NCBI GenBank assembly: GCA_964393115.1
Contig: CAYMST010000019.1
Location: 1 to 30,340 of the forward strand
Length of the DNA stretch: 30,340 nucleotides
Origin: CAYMST01 sp964393115
GTDB lineage: Bacteria; Bacteroidota; Bacteroidia; Cytophagales; Cyclobacteriaceae
Direction of reading: 5' to 3'
Shown: one piece after another, positions 24,801 to 30,340 of the stretch
Layout of the letters: the number at the start of each line of letters is the position of its first letter
Position numbering within the stretch: the stretch's first letter is position 1
Notes under the pieces: model-generated
The model's database searches: none
What the model was told of the DNA's origin: nothing
Seen by the model: the letters and a program-made list of their open reading frames with translations, nothing else
Program-made: the position numbers and the translations under genes

Positions 24801-26254
24801 GTAGGATATACATGATTTCCTTGCGCTGTATTAGCTTCGCCATAAACTCCCGAACCTTCGTCTAAAATGATGTGACGTGTCGATTCTTTATGCGTTTCAT
24901 CAACCGACAATACCTCTTCTGTGAAACCGTGTTGACTTAGTTTTAGATGGTCGAGCTCCTTTATCCAAAAGGTAAAATCTGACTCCACTATTTCGTTTTC
25001 ATTGGCTCTTTCGAAATCAACCTTAAGTAAGTACCATTGATTGGTCTTAAGTAACTGATGACTTTCTATAAAGAATACATTCAAATCCTGATCACGAATT
25101 GAAGCTGCGAAACGCTCATGTCCGGGGATCTTATGACCCTCTCCGTCATCGCTGGTATTAATGATTTCAAATGTTATCGAGCCACCTTTACCACTCACTG
25201 CTTGTTGATAGATGGGACGTATGGAGGACGGTCCGAATCCATCAAAAAGAATAACACATTCGAATTCGTACCCTTTTTTACCAAGAGTAAACCGGCCATC
25301 ATTATTGTCTAAAACCCCAGCAGGAGGAAATCCATTATTGAATCCGACTATGTTATAAAGATGAAAATAGCTATGGTTAGAGTAGCGAGCAGGCGGGGCA
25401 TAAAAATCCTTTACCGCTTCTCCCCCGAAAATATCGGCCTCTGTAAAGTTCTGTAGCCTACCATGAGCGGGTTCTGTAAAGTTGGAGGTACGTTCACTAT
25501 TGTACTGGCTAGAGGTGTCAAAGGCAAGAATGGCATTATCCCCATGTCTGTAATGATTTTCCTCATCTAGATATAGTACGCTGCGTTTTAAGTCATACTC
25601 TCCGACACAAAACGGTCTCATATCCGCTGGAACCAGATATGGATTTCTATGGAGTTGCTTGACTTGTGCGTCAATTTCATCAGGTACTGCTGAACCGAAG
25701 TTGAAGAACTTTATGGCTCCGAATAGACTATTGGCAAATATCTCTCCTGAACTACCATTGTTATAACCAATGAACCAATTGGCATTATTCCCAAAGTCGA
25801 TATTCCCAATATTAATTTCATGCTTTAGCTCACCATTCATATAAACTCTGGCGGTGTTATCACTATGATGATAACAACAGAAGACATGGATGACTTTCTT
25901 TAAGAGAACATCTTTACTTCCTTCAAAATGCATACCCGTTTTAGTGCTTTTATGCCGAAGGGAGAAAATGCCTTTTGGAGGTGTTAACCCGTAAAACATG
26001 CCCATGCTTATTCCGACCCTATTGCCTACTGTTCCAGTCATCTTGAATAAGTGAGTATTTGTACTTTGCTGATCAATACCCTCAGAAGTATCGTAATAAA
26101 TATAGCTAAAGGCCCAGCTATGGTCTTGATTGAAATTTAGTTTGTCAGGGTTTCCAAGGTCAATGTAATTCTGTTGATCTCCTTTAAACGCTAATAGTTC
26201 GCTAGCACCAACAAACCCTTTGTTGGCGTAGGGTAGTAATTGTCTTTTTATCAT
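15875..26254 (-). CDS. Giant multi-LamG (concanavalin-like) repeat protein, 3459 aa
   Basis: One uninterrupted 10.4-kb reading frame. The protein has four super-modules starting near residues 16, 860, 1662 and 2442, each of 780-845 residues. Each has a LamG/ConA-type jelly-roll A of ~200 residues, a linker beginning CVGEYDL or CVGEYNL (C216, C1061, C1868, C2642), a second jelly-roll B, a linker ending in a conserved Trp (W573, W1397, W2182, W3005), and a third beta-rich domain C. LamG-style phrases recur, such as HSWAxSY, YxNGxL and WxIGYNN. Residues ~3275-3459 are a different beta-rich tail. The N-terminus (MIKRQLLPYANKG) has no signal peptide, and the C-terminus (NPDLNLLR) is not a recognisable type IX sorting domain. 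No enzyme motif was seen. LamG folds bind glycans or proteins, so an adhesin, a tail-fibre-like part or a contractile-system component are all possible. No structural phage genes adjoin it. Confidence 0.8.
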   Translation of the reverse strand: MIKRQLLPYANKGFVGASELLAFKGDQQNYIDLGNPDKLNFNQDHSWAFSYIYYDTSEGIDQQSTNTHLFKMTGTVGNRVGISMGMFYGLTPPKGIFSLRHKSTKTGMHFEGSKDVLLKKVIHVFCCYHHSDNTARVYMNGELKHEINIGNIDFGNNANWFIGYNNGSSGEIFANSLFGAIKFFNFGSAVPDEIDAQVKQLHRNPYLVPADMRPFCVGEYDLKRSVLYLDEENHYRHGDNAILAFDTSSQYNSERTSNFTEPAHGRLQNFTEADIFGGEAVKDFYAPPARYSNHSYFHLYNIVGFNNGFPPAGVLDNNDGRFTLGKKGYEFECVILFDGFGPSSIRPIYQQAVSGKGGSITFEIINTSDDGEGHKIPGHERFAASIRDQDLNVFFIESHQLLKTNQWYLLKVDFERANENEIVESDFTFWIKELDHLKLSQHGFTEEVLSVDETHKESTRHIILDEGSGVYGEANTAQGNHVYPTILSRIWMKAADSGVISNIEPAKKILGRIYHMGLKIDSIKVLDLYFDKNELPKYCAAGTKIDWYAPQSNTKFSTDLSSYHEVYPGGRAWQYVDNSKTPPSITKGLSFNGTSNYLRIQDFNITSEGKGYTFIIGFKDLGSEVDEFPRFLQKKGNQNVGLALGLGDNKGGYNIFFAHRPDTSNRYIFSTEDLSNHKDNQQFVIFEVFPDPREGYGNIKGNYRLNTDPNRIILESHGDANDWIEFADLTGDTFIGCRDGQDKFFKGAITFFGIIGESSRYTNGVNTSPTGLHLREQLELYGNSFLSYPPLYSQYNWELLLNLQLPVDRDTTPRIRDLSKNNFQVYMEGYSDSELVEDTIYTTFPSLEELFWRYNENILGADSLLHFSQDQGQNINLGSPEKLNFDETHSWAVSFLFRSNVDTAPTDQYNIILSKRERKTSTSQFEKGISFSLTSDGKLYFILRGSSSLILESDFAISKNKTYHVLLWVDAAQNEIGYFINNYKHVKSFNSLTPFGVNSNWEIGDWTGDEISVTNPWDGYLSAFKFFAFGSTIPFDSLRVQVLGLLQRQPYVVPEDLRPYCVGEYDLNEKSYYQDFDNYYRKGVGTLIAYDTSDRYNTYKTTPVEPAHGEFINFENTELGAINPSSATAVKDFDSPKVLNHSSILRLDNRLNLGKRQYLDLNSPQKITSLSTAFTLNIKFIIFSDGIKDGGSGSRGIFQIGVPSGSGENGDFTKAVFDFVFVPSDKTLGCRFLSTHADRPPQGSPDLGRLRSKPISLNTAYHAVIVYDGENLKTSMHLKKIGEDSTEIILPTDAPVPTLQNVIPTPPVVIGRYTDADGGGRHYNDMGLIYFEIYDQPSSEAEAQNLLADNYSDRQPIFRINPTDTQGTTLIDTTPDPATITFHGYSSTEVNPSGGAWLSRSTLLPEPNYFLGLANFQETLSLSKENLPKANEDFTYHFSFFIDETFLATTEDRTYLTLFNIKRGDDITNYIRLTARYDKDEDNRLSIDYGNSSGTGGSFNIIENYVEKKIFHYECFYLKKGNQHKLILNDISHDLAIHEDKNHLEVIIPRDPDATPGGGGTFLSDRVYYRSISLFKRALESKEIAELTLNPFHISNQRQLVIHHNFGCGAIYEQSDQIWLKNYGSSTDSQFINIGYRSLSDIQGLSVPFDKLNSLPERVVDANGLLELTGTNENYIDLGNPAKLDFGSDHSWAISYIHQDTEEGGYSPADQTDQNSNFHFLKMVGNDDDRRGISSGLFYNEPSVYSFGLAAPQKLNGVAHNANRNGKMTHVLCFYDHLTNNAYLFINGSLASQSQIAADVDFKNDSNWYIGYNNATQSSPPKDIYTNTLIGAIKFFDFGSQGISSINSPVKQLNQNPYLVPTELRQYCVGEYNLNGSHYFKDQNNDYGFGSGQIIAFDSSGRYNMDRDSNFTEPAHGILVNFTDQEVGAINPSGTIAIRDFYRIKQHYQPGALYFNGTNQVLDLGTPSKIPSSGDMTISFWIYQITDTPAPGFSQRVIQNQNNPGSTDYDSGFAINVGGNTNAGRYIFGIVDRERDEFQQSIKSERRVIKNTWNHIVFVKSTDDANNWNVYINGQLDPMATKVNAENVTNFSASGNLIIGNTTGFNGGLHAYIKKIDIFSSAYSMDEVADLFNSGILSGSNVLSLNFSETAGTTLIDTSPDPVTVTFNNFDEHQVGAGSGTWIGRQLNLPQVTHYLPIRTESRYIELNNDDAPSSADDFTIHLSLYIGTIHLLENGESAIPLFYGSQNYQLGVFLKNDSNEGSSLSIQVLSSGSKVTEFSISPFYNEADEFHTITIIRRLGQYQCYFNGIRGNNTKTQTIADQHNFASDHFRLGYGLSIDGISPRDETFGLVSFSYLRRSVTSREIQELSKSDTGFENRHQLITHLNFGAGAIYDNNGITKIKNHGSGRNADIINFRGEDTAKLQDLSTPLYVPLPPIEVIGANGLLAFDERDQRIEIHNNPTKLDFNETHSWAVSMVFTTNVEKAAESSFNVLLSKREEKPPGVSTDRGIVFGLKEDGRFRFIVRRPGNTIKDSDITATKDILYHLLIWVDHVNNKIGYHLNGGRFEQNGTLGDFGVLNNWEIGDWSGEQANDVDPWNGHIGAVKFFDFSSLGEIPSNIDTQVEFLRQNPYLVPTELRPYCVGEYDLNNSSYFKDVNNIHGLGSDKIIAFDTSDQYNVNRSSNFTEAAHGELVNFSNGDAIGGNAIKDFYAPDVRLTDDSYFDLYHVFQKHNNVPVPVLHNNDGRFTLGKKSFEFECVLYMNNFGSIGKDVRIYQQNIAIGKAPISIRIINARKLAPFEDGKMALDGQGELFSVAFQDQNKKEFTIASNYTLNPFQWYVLKVKFERANPNQITEADFTFWIKEINHQELYFDGFVEKTLRLEEKHQITDRLVGNREDQDPEYEEAFTGTGTNIYASLFSNVKFNTPDSGVLSSAEMSRATLGRFHHIGLTIDSTKVLDLTFDKHELPSYCAAGTKINWYIKDDGTAFSADTSQHNAILPGSTAWAEGDSMPPPVKKGLNHLNGYYIDLDENPVIPYTTEGFMYIAFWMEELLQDSANGRSFPITLSNNDTATLGEWRLYLILTYENGNKFNLDINYLATSNSIPETNIHIGSYHHSPKSFYSIAISRNHNGEISVYLNGTQVLSNTFLPVWFNTLPSYDGTSFSDTSQLRFGYVYEGIGMPANRVFSQLQLIDFKLGGREVSQRDVAKWHNNSMFRKESKSFRDNKLLVDGKGISINFYTSNKTPVNRVTNQPLSQLFPSEELVIANFNTQEIPSFTDNFPYAIMAERIPENTSGYIEFTVRLTDEGTPLDIRNFDLVAFAYPDDIIADRRDLRFSLINTKVASKSYDGIALRLLNTVMPFEQIQPSGVQDGDILRLERDGAMGSVSIKNITQGINYHSEPANYKGELVVYISAYTRGSIKSYFRMNIGDADNPFIPTVESTNLCYTNQHNPDLNLLR
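16433..18931 (-). repeat. Super-module 4 of the giant protein (residues ~2442-3274)
   Basis: Front half A is of the LLSKREEK type shared with module 2 (HSWAVSMVF, WEIGDWSGE). Middle B is of the type shared with module 1 (HNNDGRFTLGKKSFEFEC, FTFWIKEINH). The linker is LPSYCAAGTKINWY. The right boundary is approximate, because the C domain passes into the unique C-terminal tail near 16432. Confidence 0.65.
18932..21271 (-). repeat. Super-module 3 of the giant protein (residues ~1662-2441)
   Basis: Front half A is of the module-1 type (NYIDLGNPAKLDF, NDSNWYIGYNNA). Middle B is the most canonical LamG domain of the protein (GALYFNGTNQVLDLG, MTISFWIYQI, WNHIVFVKS, WNVYINGQLD). It ends with the linker GTTLIDTSPDPVTVTF shared with module 2. 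Confidence 0.65.
21272..23677 (-). repeat. Super-module 2 of the giant protein (residues ~860-1661)
   Basis: Front half A is of the module-4 type (LGSPEKLNFDETHSWAVSF, LSKRERK, WEIGDWTGDE). Middle B ends in GTTLIDTTPDPATITF, as in module 3. Domain C carries a glycine-rich loop (TPGGGGTF) and ends with HHNFGCGAIY, echoed in module 3 as HLNFGAGAIY. Confidence 0.65.
23678..26209 (-). repeat. Super-module 1 of the giant protein (residues ~16-859)
   Basis: Front half A (NYIDLGNPDKLNFNQDHSW, NWFIGYNNGS) matches module 3. Middle B (DNNDGRFTLGKKGYEFEC, FTFWIKELDH) and the linker LPKYCAAGTKIDWY match module 4. Domain C (GLSFNGTSNYLRIQDF) is the most divergent of the four. Confidence 0.65.
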
Positions 26255-26573
26255 TTGTAAAGTGACTTAATTGGTCAGTCTATGTTTCGAATTTTAAAGT
26301 GCCTGGTGTTAATGAGATATCACTTTTTTAATCAAAAACTCGTGATTCTATATCGTAATGAAGTGTAGTGATTGGAAATAGTGTATCTTGATTAAACCGA
26401 GATTAAGGTAATAACAATTGTCGTAACCTAACAACGGTTTTGAAATAACTTTCGTCTAAGGGGTGTTCAGTTTTCCCGTGTACCAACACAATGAATGTTT
26501 TGCGAATTTGTAATTCCGAAAATTATTTACCGCCGTTAACATATTTTCGCTTTAATATTCCTCACTTTGCGGT
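26255..26573. other. Divergent intergenic region, no gene seen
   Basis: This 319-bp AT-rich gap separates the start of the giant gene from the start of the YheT-type gene, so it must hold promoters for both directions. TATTTTCG at 26542-26549 is one base from the TAnnTTTG box on the plus strand, but no TTG lies at a suitable distance. No convincing promoter was found for the giant gene. No ORF, RNA gene or strong inverted repeat was seen. Confidence 0.6.
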
Positions 26574-27533
26574 ATGCCGCTTATTCGCTCATCAAGTTAC
26601 CAAAAGCCTCGTTGGATGCTAGGACCACATATGGAAACTATACTTCCTTCGGTGATACGACACATAAAATTGCCAATTGCACCACAGGAACTGGTATTAG
26701 AAACTCCTGACGGAGACTTTATTGAGTACGATCTATACGCACAAGACTCTAATCGACTTGTGATAATCTCGCATGGTTTGGAAGGTAACAGTAGACGTCC
26801 ATACGTGTTGGGAATGGTGAAGCAGTTTCTGTTGGAGGGGTGGGGTGTACTGGCTTGGAACTATAGAGGATGTGGCGGTAAAGTAAATCGTAAGCCCAAT
26901 TTTTATCATAGCGGATTTACCGTAGACCTGCGAAGCCTAGTCAACGAGATAGGTACTTCGTATGCATGTGTCTCATTAGTGGGATTTAGCCTTGGTGGAA
27001 ACTTGACTCTTAAATATCTAGGAGAAGAAGGGGTAAACAATAATGTGAAATCAGCAGTAGTTTATTCTGTGCCATTGGATCTGGCGGGTTGCTCGATAGC
27101 GATTGATAGTGCCAAAAACTCGTTCTATAGGAATAGGTTTTTGAAGTCATTGAAGCGAAAAATAGCGTCTAAAAGAGTTATAATGCCCAATTTCTTACCG
27201 AGTGTTGACTTAGCTGCAATCAAGACCATTTATGACTTTGACGATAAAATAACTGCGGTAATAAGTGGTTTTGAAAATGCCGATGACTATTATCAGCAAA
27301 ACAGTGCTATGTCTTTTATCTCAAACATTGGAGTGCCAACGCTTGTGGTAAATGCTCAGAACGATCCTTTTCTATCCAGAAGTTGTTTTGATCAGGGGCT
27401 ATTTGAGCAATCAGGTGTTGTCTTTTTGGAGACTCCGACCAGTGGGGGACATGTTGGGTTTTCTGCCAGTAGCCCATGGAAGAGCTACTGGTCAGAACAA
27501 AGAGCTTTTGAGTTCGTCCGTCAGTACATTTAA
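26574..27533 (+). CDS. YheT-type alpha/beta hydrolase
   Basis: A 319-residue alpha/beta-hydrolase-fold protein of the COG0429 (YheT/ABHD) family, probably a carboxylesterase with an unknown lipid or ester substrate. The N-terminus RWMLGPHMETILPSV is the family's characteristic entry (typically hxQTlxP). The oxyanion strand is LVIISHGLEGNSRRPYV (62-78). The nucleophile is S139 in VGFSLGGN, the acid D264 in VVNAQNDPFL, and the base H293 in SGGHVGF. All three catalytic residues are present. It has no signal peptide, so it is cytoplasmic or peripheral. It is divergent from the giant gene, and its stop codon overlaps that of the convergent metG. Confidence 0.9.
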   Translation: MPLIRSSSYQKPRWMLGPHMETILPSVIRHIKLPIAPQELVLETPDGDFIEYDLYAQDSNRLVIISHGLEGNSRRPYVLGMVKQFLLEGWGVLAWNYRGCGGKVNRKPNFYHSGFTVDLRSLVNEIGTSYACVSLVGFSLGGNLTLKYLGEEGVNNNVKSAVVYSVPLDLAGCSIAIDSAKNSFYRNRFLKSLKRKIASKRVIMPNFLPSVDLAAIKTIYDFDDKITAVISGFENADDYYQQNSAMSFISNIGVPTLVVNAQNDPFLSRSCFDQGLFEQSGVVFLETPTSGGHVGFSASSPWKSYWSEQRAFEFVRQYI

Positions 27534-29587
27534 CCGACTTCCGAACCGTTATTGACGTTTTGGTCCGGCTGAACCAGTGATAACTTACCTTCACTATTTT
27601 CAGCCATGAGAATCATGCCTTGACTTTCGATACCCATTATTTTCCTTGGCGCTAGGTTAACTAAAAGAGTTACTTGCTTACCCACCATTTCTTCAGGCTT
27701 GTAGTGCTTGGCGATGCCGCTTAGCACTGTACGTTGATCAATACCTGTATCTACTTTGAATTTTAAGAGCTTGTTCGATTTTGGGACTTTCTCTGCTTCT
27801 AGAATGGTTCCAATTCGGATATCCATTTTCATGAAGTCGTCAAATTGCGTAGTTTCCTTTTGGGGACTTACATTAATTTCTTGTTTTGGTTCAGTTTGCA
27901 CTTCCTCAGGTACTTTTAATTTATCTATTTGTTTCTGAATAATATCGTCTTCTATTTTTTCGAATAGCAGTGGTGCCTTTTCAAGCGACAAACCAGCTGA
28001 AATTAAGTTTCCGTTACCTGCTTCATCCCATGATGGAACATCCTGAATTTTAAAAATGCTTTTTAGTTTATCCGCCGTCTGTGGTAAGAACGGCTCTGAA
28101 AATACAGAGAGTGCAGCTCCAATCTGTAGGGCAGAGTGAAGTATAGATTCTACTCGCTGTGGGTCTGTTTTCATCAACTTCCACGGTTCAGTGTCAGCTA
28201 AGTATTTGTTGCCCGAACGGGCAAGATCCATTAATTGCCCCAATGCTTCTCTAAAGCGATATTTTTCAATAGAGGTACCAATGGTTTCACCATATTGTTT
28301 GATTTCGCCTAATACCTTTTTGTCAATTTCTTGTAATTCTCCAGCAGGAGGGACCTTTCCATCAAAATACTTGTGAGTAAGAACAATGGCGCGATTAATG
28401 AAATTACCCAATATGGCTACTAACTCATTATTATTCCTGGCTTGAAAATCTTTCCAAGTAAAGTCATTGTCCTTTGTTTCAGGTGCTGTAGCACATAGTA
28501 CGTAACGAAGTACATCTTGCTTATTTGGGAATTCTTCTAGGTACTCATGAAGCCAAACCGCCCAATTTCGAGAAGTCGATAACTTATTACCTTCAAGATT
28601 TAGAAACTCGTTCGCGGGGACATTCTCCGGAAGGATAAAGTCTCCATGTGCTTTGAGCATGGATGGAAAAATAATACAATGGAAAACAATGTTATCCTTT
28701 CCGATGAAGTGAACCAGTTTAGAAGAATCATCCTTCCAGTAAGGTTCCCAGTTCTTGCCATTTTGTTCTGCCCAATCCACCGAAGCAGAGATATATCCAA
28801 TGGGCGCATCAAACCAAACGTATAGCACTTTCCCATCCGCACCTTCTACAGGTACGGGCACACCCCAATCAAGGTCTCTGGTTACAGCTCTTGGATGTAA
28901 CCCTGAGTCTAGCCATGACTTACACTGACCATATACATTGGACTTCCAGTCTTTATGGTCTTCAAGAATCCATTGCTTTAGCCATGATTCATATTTGTCA
29001 AGTGGTAAGTACCAATGCTTTGTTTCTCGAAGTACTGGCTTTTCACCGCTTAAAGCTGATCTTGGTTCGATCAGGTCATTTGGGCTTAATGACGTACCGC
29101 AGTTCTCACACTGGTCGCCGTAAGCATTTGGGTTGCCACATTTAGGACATGTACCCAAAATATAGCGATCTGCGAGAAACTGTTGAGTGGGCTCATCATA
29201 ATATTGCTCTGATGTTTTCTCAACAAAAACATCTTGCTCATATAAACGTCTGAAAAAATCTGCTGCCGTTTTGTGATGCGTCGGGGAGGAGGTACGAGAG
29301 TAAACGTCAAAGCTTATTCCTAACTCTTCAAAAGAACCTTTGATTTGATTGTGGTATTTATCAACAACCGACTGAGGCGATGTGTTCTCTTTTCTGGCTC
29401 TAAGGGTAATGGGAACACCATGTTCGTCTGATCCTCCAATGAAAAGGACATCTTCTCCTTTACGTCTCAGGTATCGTGCATAAATATCAGCAGGAATATA
29501 TACTCCTGCTAGGTGACCAATATGAATCGGACCATTGGCATAGGGTAAGGCAGAAGTAATCGTATATCGTTTGATATGTTTACTCAT
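27530..29587 (-). CDS. metG: Methionyl-tRNA synthetase with C-terminal tRNA-binding domain
   Basis: This enzyme charges methionine onto initiator and elongator tRNA-Met. It has 685 residues. The class I catalytic domain carries HIGH (22-25, in GPIHIGHLAG) and a KMSKS-type loop (KLSTS, 335-339). The zinc-binding knuckle has C147, C150, C160 and C163 (CPKCG ... CENCG). The anticodon-binding helical domain includes NNELVAILGNFINRA. After a linker, residues ~578-685 form the OB-fold EMAP/Trbp111-like domain (MDIRIGTILEAEKVPKSNKL, VNLAPRKIMGIESQGM), which aids dimerisation and tRNA binding. The gene is complete and ends convergently with the YheT-type hydrolase. Confidence 0.97.
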   Translation of the reverse strand: MSKHIKRYTITSALPYANGPIHIGHLAGVYIPADIYARYLRRKGEDVLFIGGSDEHGVPITLRARKENTSPQSVVDKYHNQIKGSFEELGISFDVYSRTSSPTHHKTAADFFRRLYEQDVFVEKTSEQYYDEPTQQFLADRYILGTCPKCGNPNAYGDQCENCGTSLSPNDLIEPRSALSGEKPVLRETKHWYLPLDKYESWLKQWILEDHKDWKSNVYGQCKSWLDSGLHPRAVTRDLDWGVPVPVEGADGKVLYVWFDAPIGYISASVDWAEQNGKNWEPYWKDDSSKLVHFIGKDNIVFHCIIFPSMLKAHGDFILPENVPANEFLNLEGNKLSTSRNWAVWLHEYLEEFPNKQDVLRYVLCATAPETKDNDFTWKDFQARNNNELVAILGNFINRAIVLTHKYFDGKVPPAGELQEIDKKVLGEIKQYGETIGTSIEKYRFREALGQLMDLARSGNKYLADTEPWKLMKTDPQRVESILHSALQIGAALSVFSEPFLPQTADKLKSIFKIQDVPSWDEAGNGNLISAGLSLEKAPLLFEKIEDDIIQKQIDKLKVPEEVQTEPKQEINVSPQKETTQFDDFMKMDIRIGTILEAEKVPKSNKLLKFKVDTGIDQRTVLSGIAKHYKPEEMVGKQVTLLVNLAPRKIMGIESQGMILMAENSEGKLSLVQPDQNVNNGSEVG

Positions 29588-29599
29588 CTATTTTTTTGG

Positions 29600-29630
29600 C
29601 AAATATAGAAATATGAGTGCTTCCTGCGAA
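29600..29630 (-). promoter_or_regulatory. Possible Bacteroidota-type promoter of metG
   Basis: On the minus strand, TTCG (29630-29627), 19 bases and TATATTTG (29607-29600) match the TAnnTTTG box exactly and the TTTG box with one change. The box ends only 12 bases before the ATG, so the leader would be very short. Confidence 0.4.
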
Positions 29631-29835
29631 TATTTTAAAACTTAGTTTTTACGGTTTATAAATTGTATTTATCCGTTACTAATTTGATTCTAACAGATAC
29701 TAGAATGTCTTTTTTTACGCTTAAAGCAGGTTTTTTATACTTGGTGATTAGATAATGAGTTGTATTTTTTTGCTTTCTTAAGTCCTTTGTTTATCTGTTG
29801 ATTTTCTAATCAGCTGAGATTCCTTGTAATCCAAC

Positions 29836-29858
29836 TCGATCAATGCTCCATTGATCGA
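29836..29858. repeat. Hairpin / operator-like inverted repeat
   Basis: TCGATCAAT (29836-29844) and ATTGATCGA (29850-29858) are exact complements around GCTCC. It lies ~65 bp upstream of the partial exported-protein gene and could be a repressor site or a leader hairpin. No T-run follows. Confidence 0.4.
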
Positions 29859-29923
29859 ACCCTCAGCAACCTGTCGAGCCGAAGATCAGTATATATATTC
29901 AGATGGTTTAAACAGTTTGGAAT

Positions 29924-30340
29924 ATGAAGAAGATAACAACACTCATAATAGCGCTACTAACCTTTAGCACCATAATGGCAGAAACAGAGCCCTGCAAGGA
30001 TTCGAAGATACCAGCAGATTTTAAGTCTAAAAAGGTTGTTTTTGAATTGATGACGTATAATGAATACGTTAAGGAAATTGTTACCATTGCCTTGAACTCA
30101 GGAAATTTTATAGATGATACCAAAATTATGGATGAGGCGGTTTACGAGCGCATGAGAAATAAGAAAATAAAGCAGATCGTACAGAATTATGTTGGTGAAT
30201 ATTCTATTCTTTCGAAAAAAGAGCTCACTCAACAAATGAGTTTGCTTTCTGAGGAATATGGATATGCGCTTCGCGAGCGTTTAGATGTCAGCAGAATGGA
30301 ATCAGCAACAACGGATTTTAAGAGTTATACAGAGTTCTAT
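29924..30340 (+). CDS. Exported protein of unknown function (3' end outside window)
   Basis: An ORF open to the end of the window, with 139 codons seen. It starts at ATG 29924 with a signal peptide (MKKITTLIIALLTFSTIMAE, cleavage near residue 19-20). A single cysteine (C24) follows shortly after, but it is not in a clear lipobox. The visible mature part is helical and charged (VVFELMTYNEYVKEIVTIAL, DEAVYERMRNKKIKQIVQNY, LTQQMSLLSEEYGYALRERL). It resembles no family I can name. GTTTGG about 6 bases before the start is only a weak ribosome-binding match. It is divergent from metG. Confidence 0.7.
   Translation, partial: MKKITTLIIALLTFSTIMAETEPCKDSKIPADFKSKKVVFELMTYNEYVKEIVTIALNSGNFIDDTKIMDEAVYERMRNKKIKQIVQNYVGEYSILSKKELTQQMSLLSEEYGYALRERLDVSRMESATTDFKSYTEFY

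Larger units (their letters stand above)
29588..29923. other. Divergent intergenic region before the right-end gene
   Basis: This 336-bp gap is AT-rich on the metG side, where the metG promoter lies, and more mixed near 29820-29900. It contains a 9-bp hairpin (29836-29858) and TATATATTC at 29890-29898, a possible start box for the rightward gene. No ORF or RNA gene was recognised. Confidence 0.6.

Noticed and set aside
18185..25312. Several 60-130-codon ORFs on other frames within the giant gene
   Set aside because: All lie entirely within the long frame, lack recognisable domains and mirror its repeated DNA. They are shadow ORFs.
15875..26254. Prophage or contractile-injection locus around the giant protein
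   Set aside because: The neighbours are a thioesterase, a toxin-antitoxin pair, a YheT hydrolase and metG. No capsid, sheath, tube, baseplate, integrase or lysis gene is present.

Overview
The window looks like a chromosomal segment of a Bacteroidota bacterium, most likely a marine Cytophagales-type lineage. This rests on Bacteroidota-style promoters (TTG, about 19 bases, TAnnTTTG) ahead of gyrB and metG, a 651-residue GyrB, YwqK/MORN-repeat and TauE/SafE neighbours, kynurenine-pathway tryptophan 2,3-dioxygenase, weak Shine-Dalgarno sites and a fairly AT-rich composition. The genus call is inference from gene style, since no rRNA or other lineage marker is present.

Layout. 1-2.4 kb (minus strand): an ECF-type sigma factor with a Cys/His C-terminal extension, then a small NTF2/SnoaL-like protein and an SRPBCC-fold protein. 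The sigma gene and the SnoaL gene share a 28-base promoter-like element with identical ends and identical spacing, so this looks like a small autoregulated sigma regulon. A ~270-bp IS-derived or MITE-like element sits between them. 2.4-5.6 kb (minus): a two-gene operon of an exported TIM-barrel glycosidase-like protein and an (alpha/alpha)6 six-hairpin glycosidase-like lipoprotein. 5.9-14.5 kb (plus): an SH3-domain protein, kynA, a 14-repeat YwqK/MORN protein fused to a barrel-like C-terminus, a FAD oxidoreductase, a CoA-binding protein, gyrB and a TauE/SafE transporter. 14.6-15.7 kb (minus): a YefM-YoeB toxin-antitoxin pair with a twin TGTACA operator, and a hotdog acyl-CoA thioesterase.

15.9-26.3 kb (minus) is one intact 3459-codon ORF. 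It encodes a protein of about a dozen concanavalin/LamG-like domains in four ~800-residue super-modules plus a distinct tail. It has no signal peptide and no recognisable type IX sorting domain. The four super-modules combine two kinds of front half with two kinds of middle in all four possible ways. This is the most unusual object in the window. 26.6-30.3 kb: a YheT-type hydrolase, metG convergent with it and overlapping it at the stop codons, and a truncated exported protein that runs off the right end.

No rRNA, tRNA, CRISPR array, complete transposase or recognisable prophage gene was seen.
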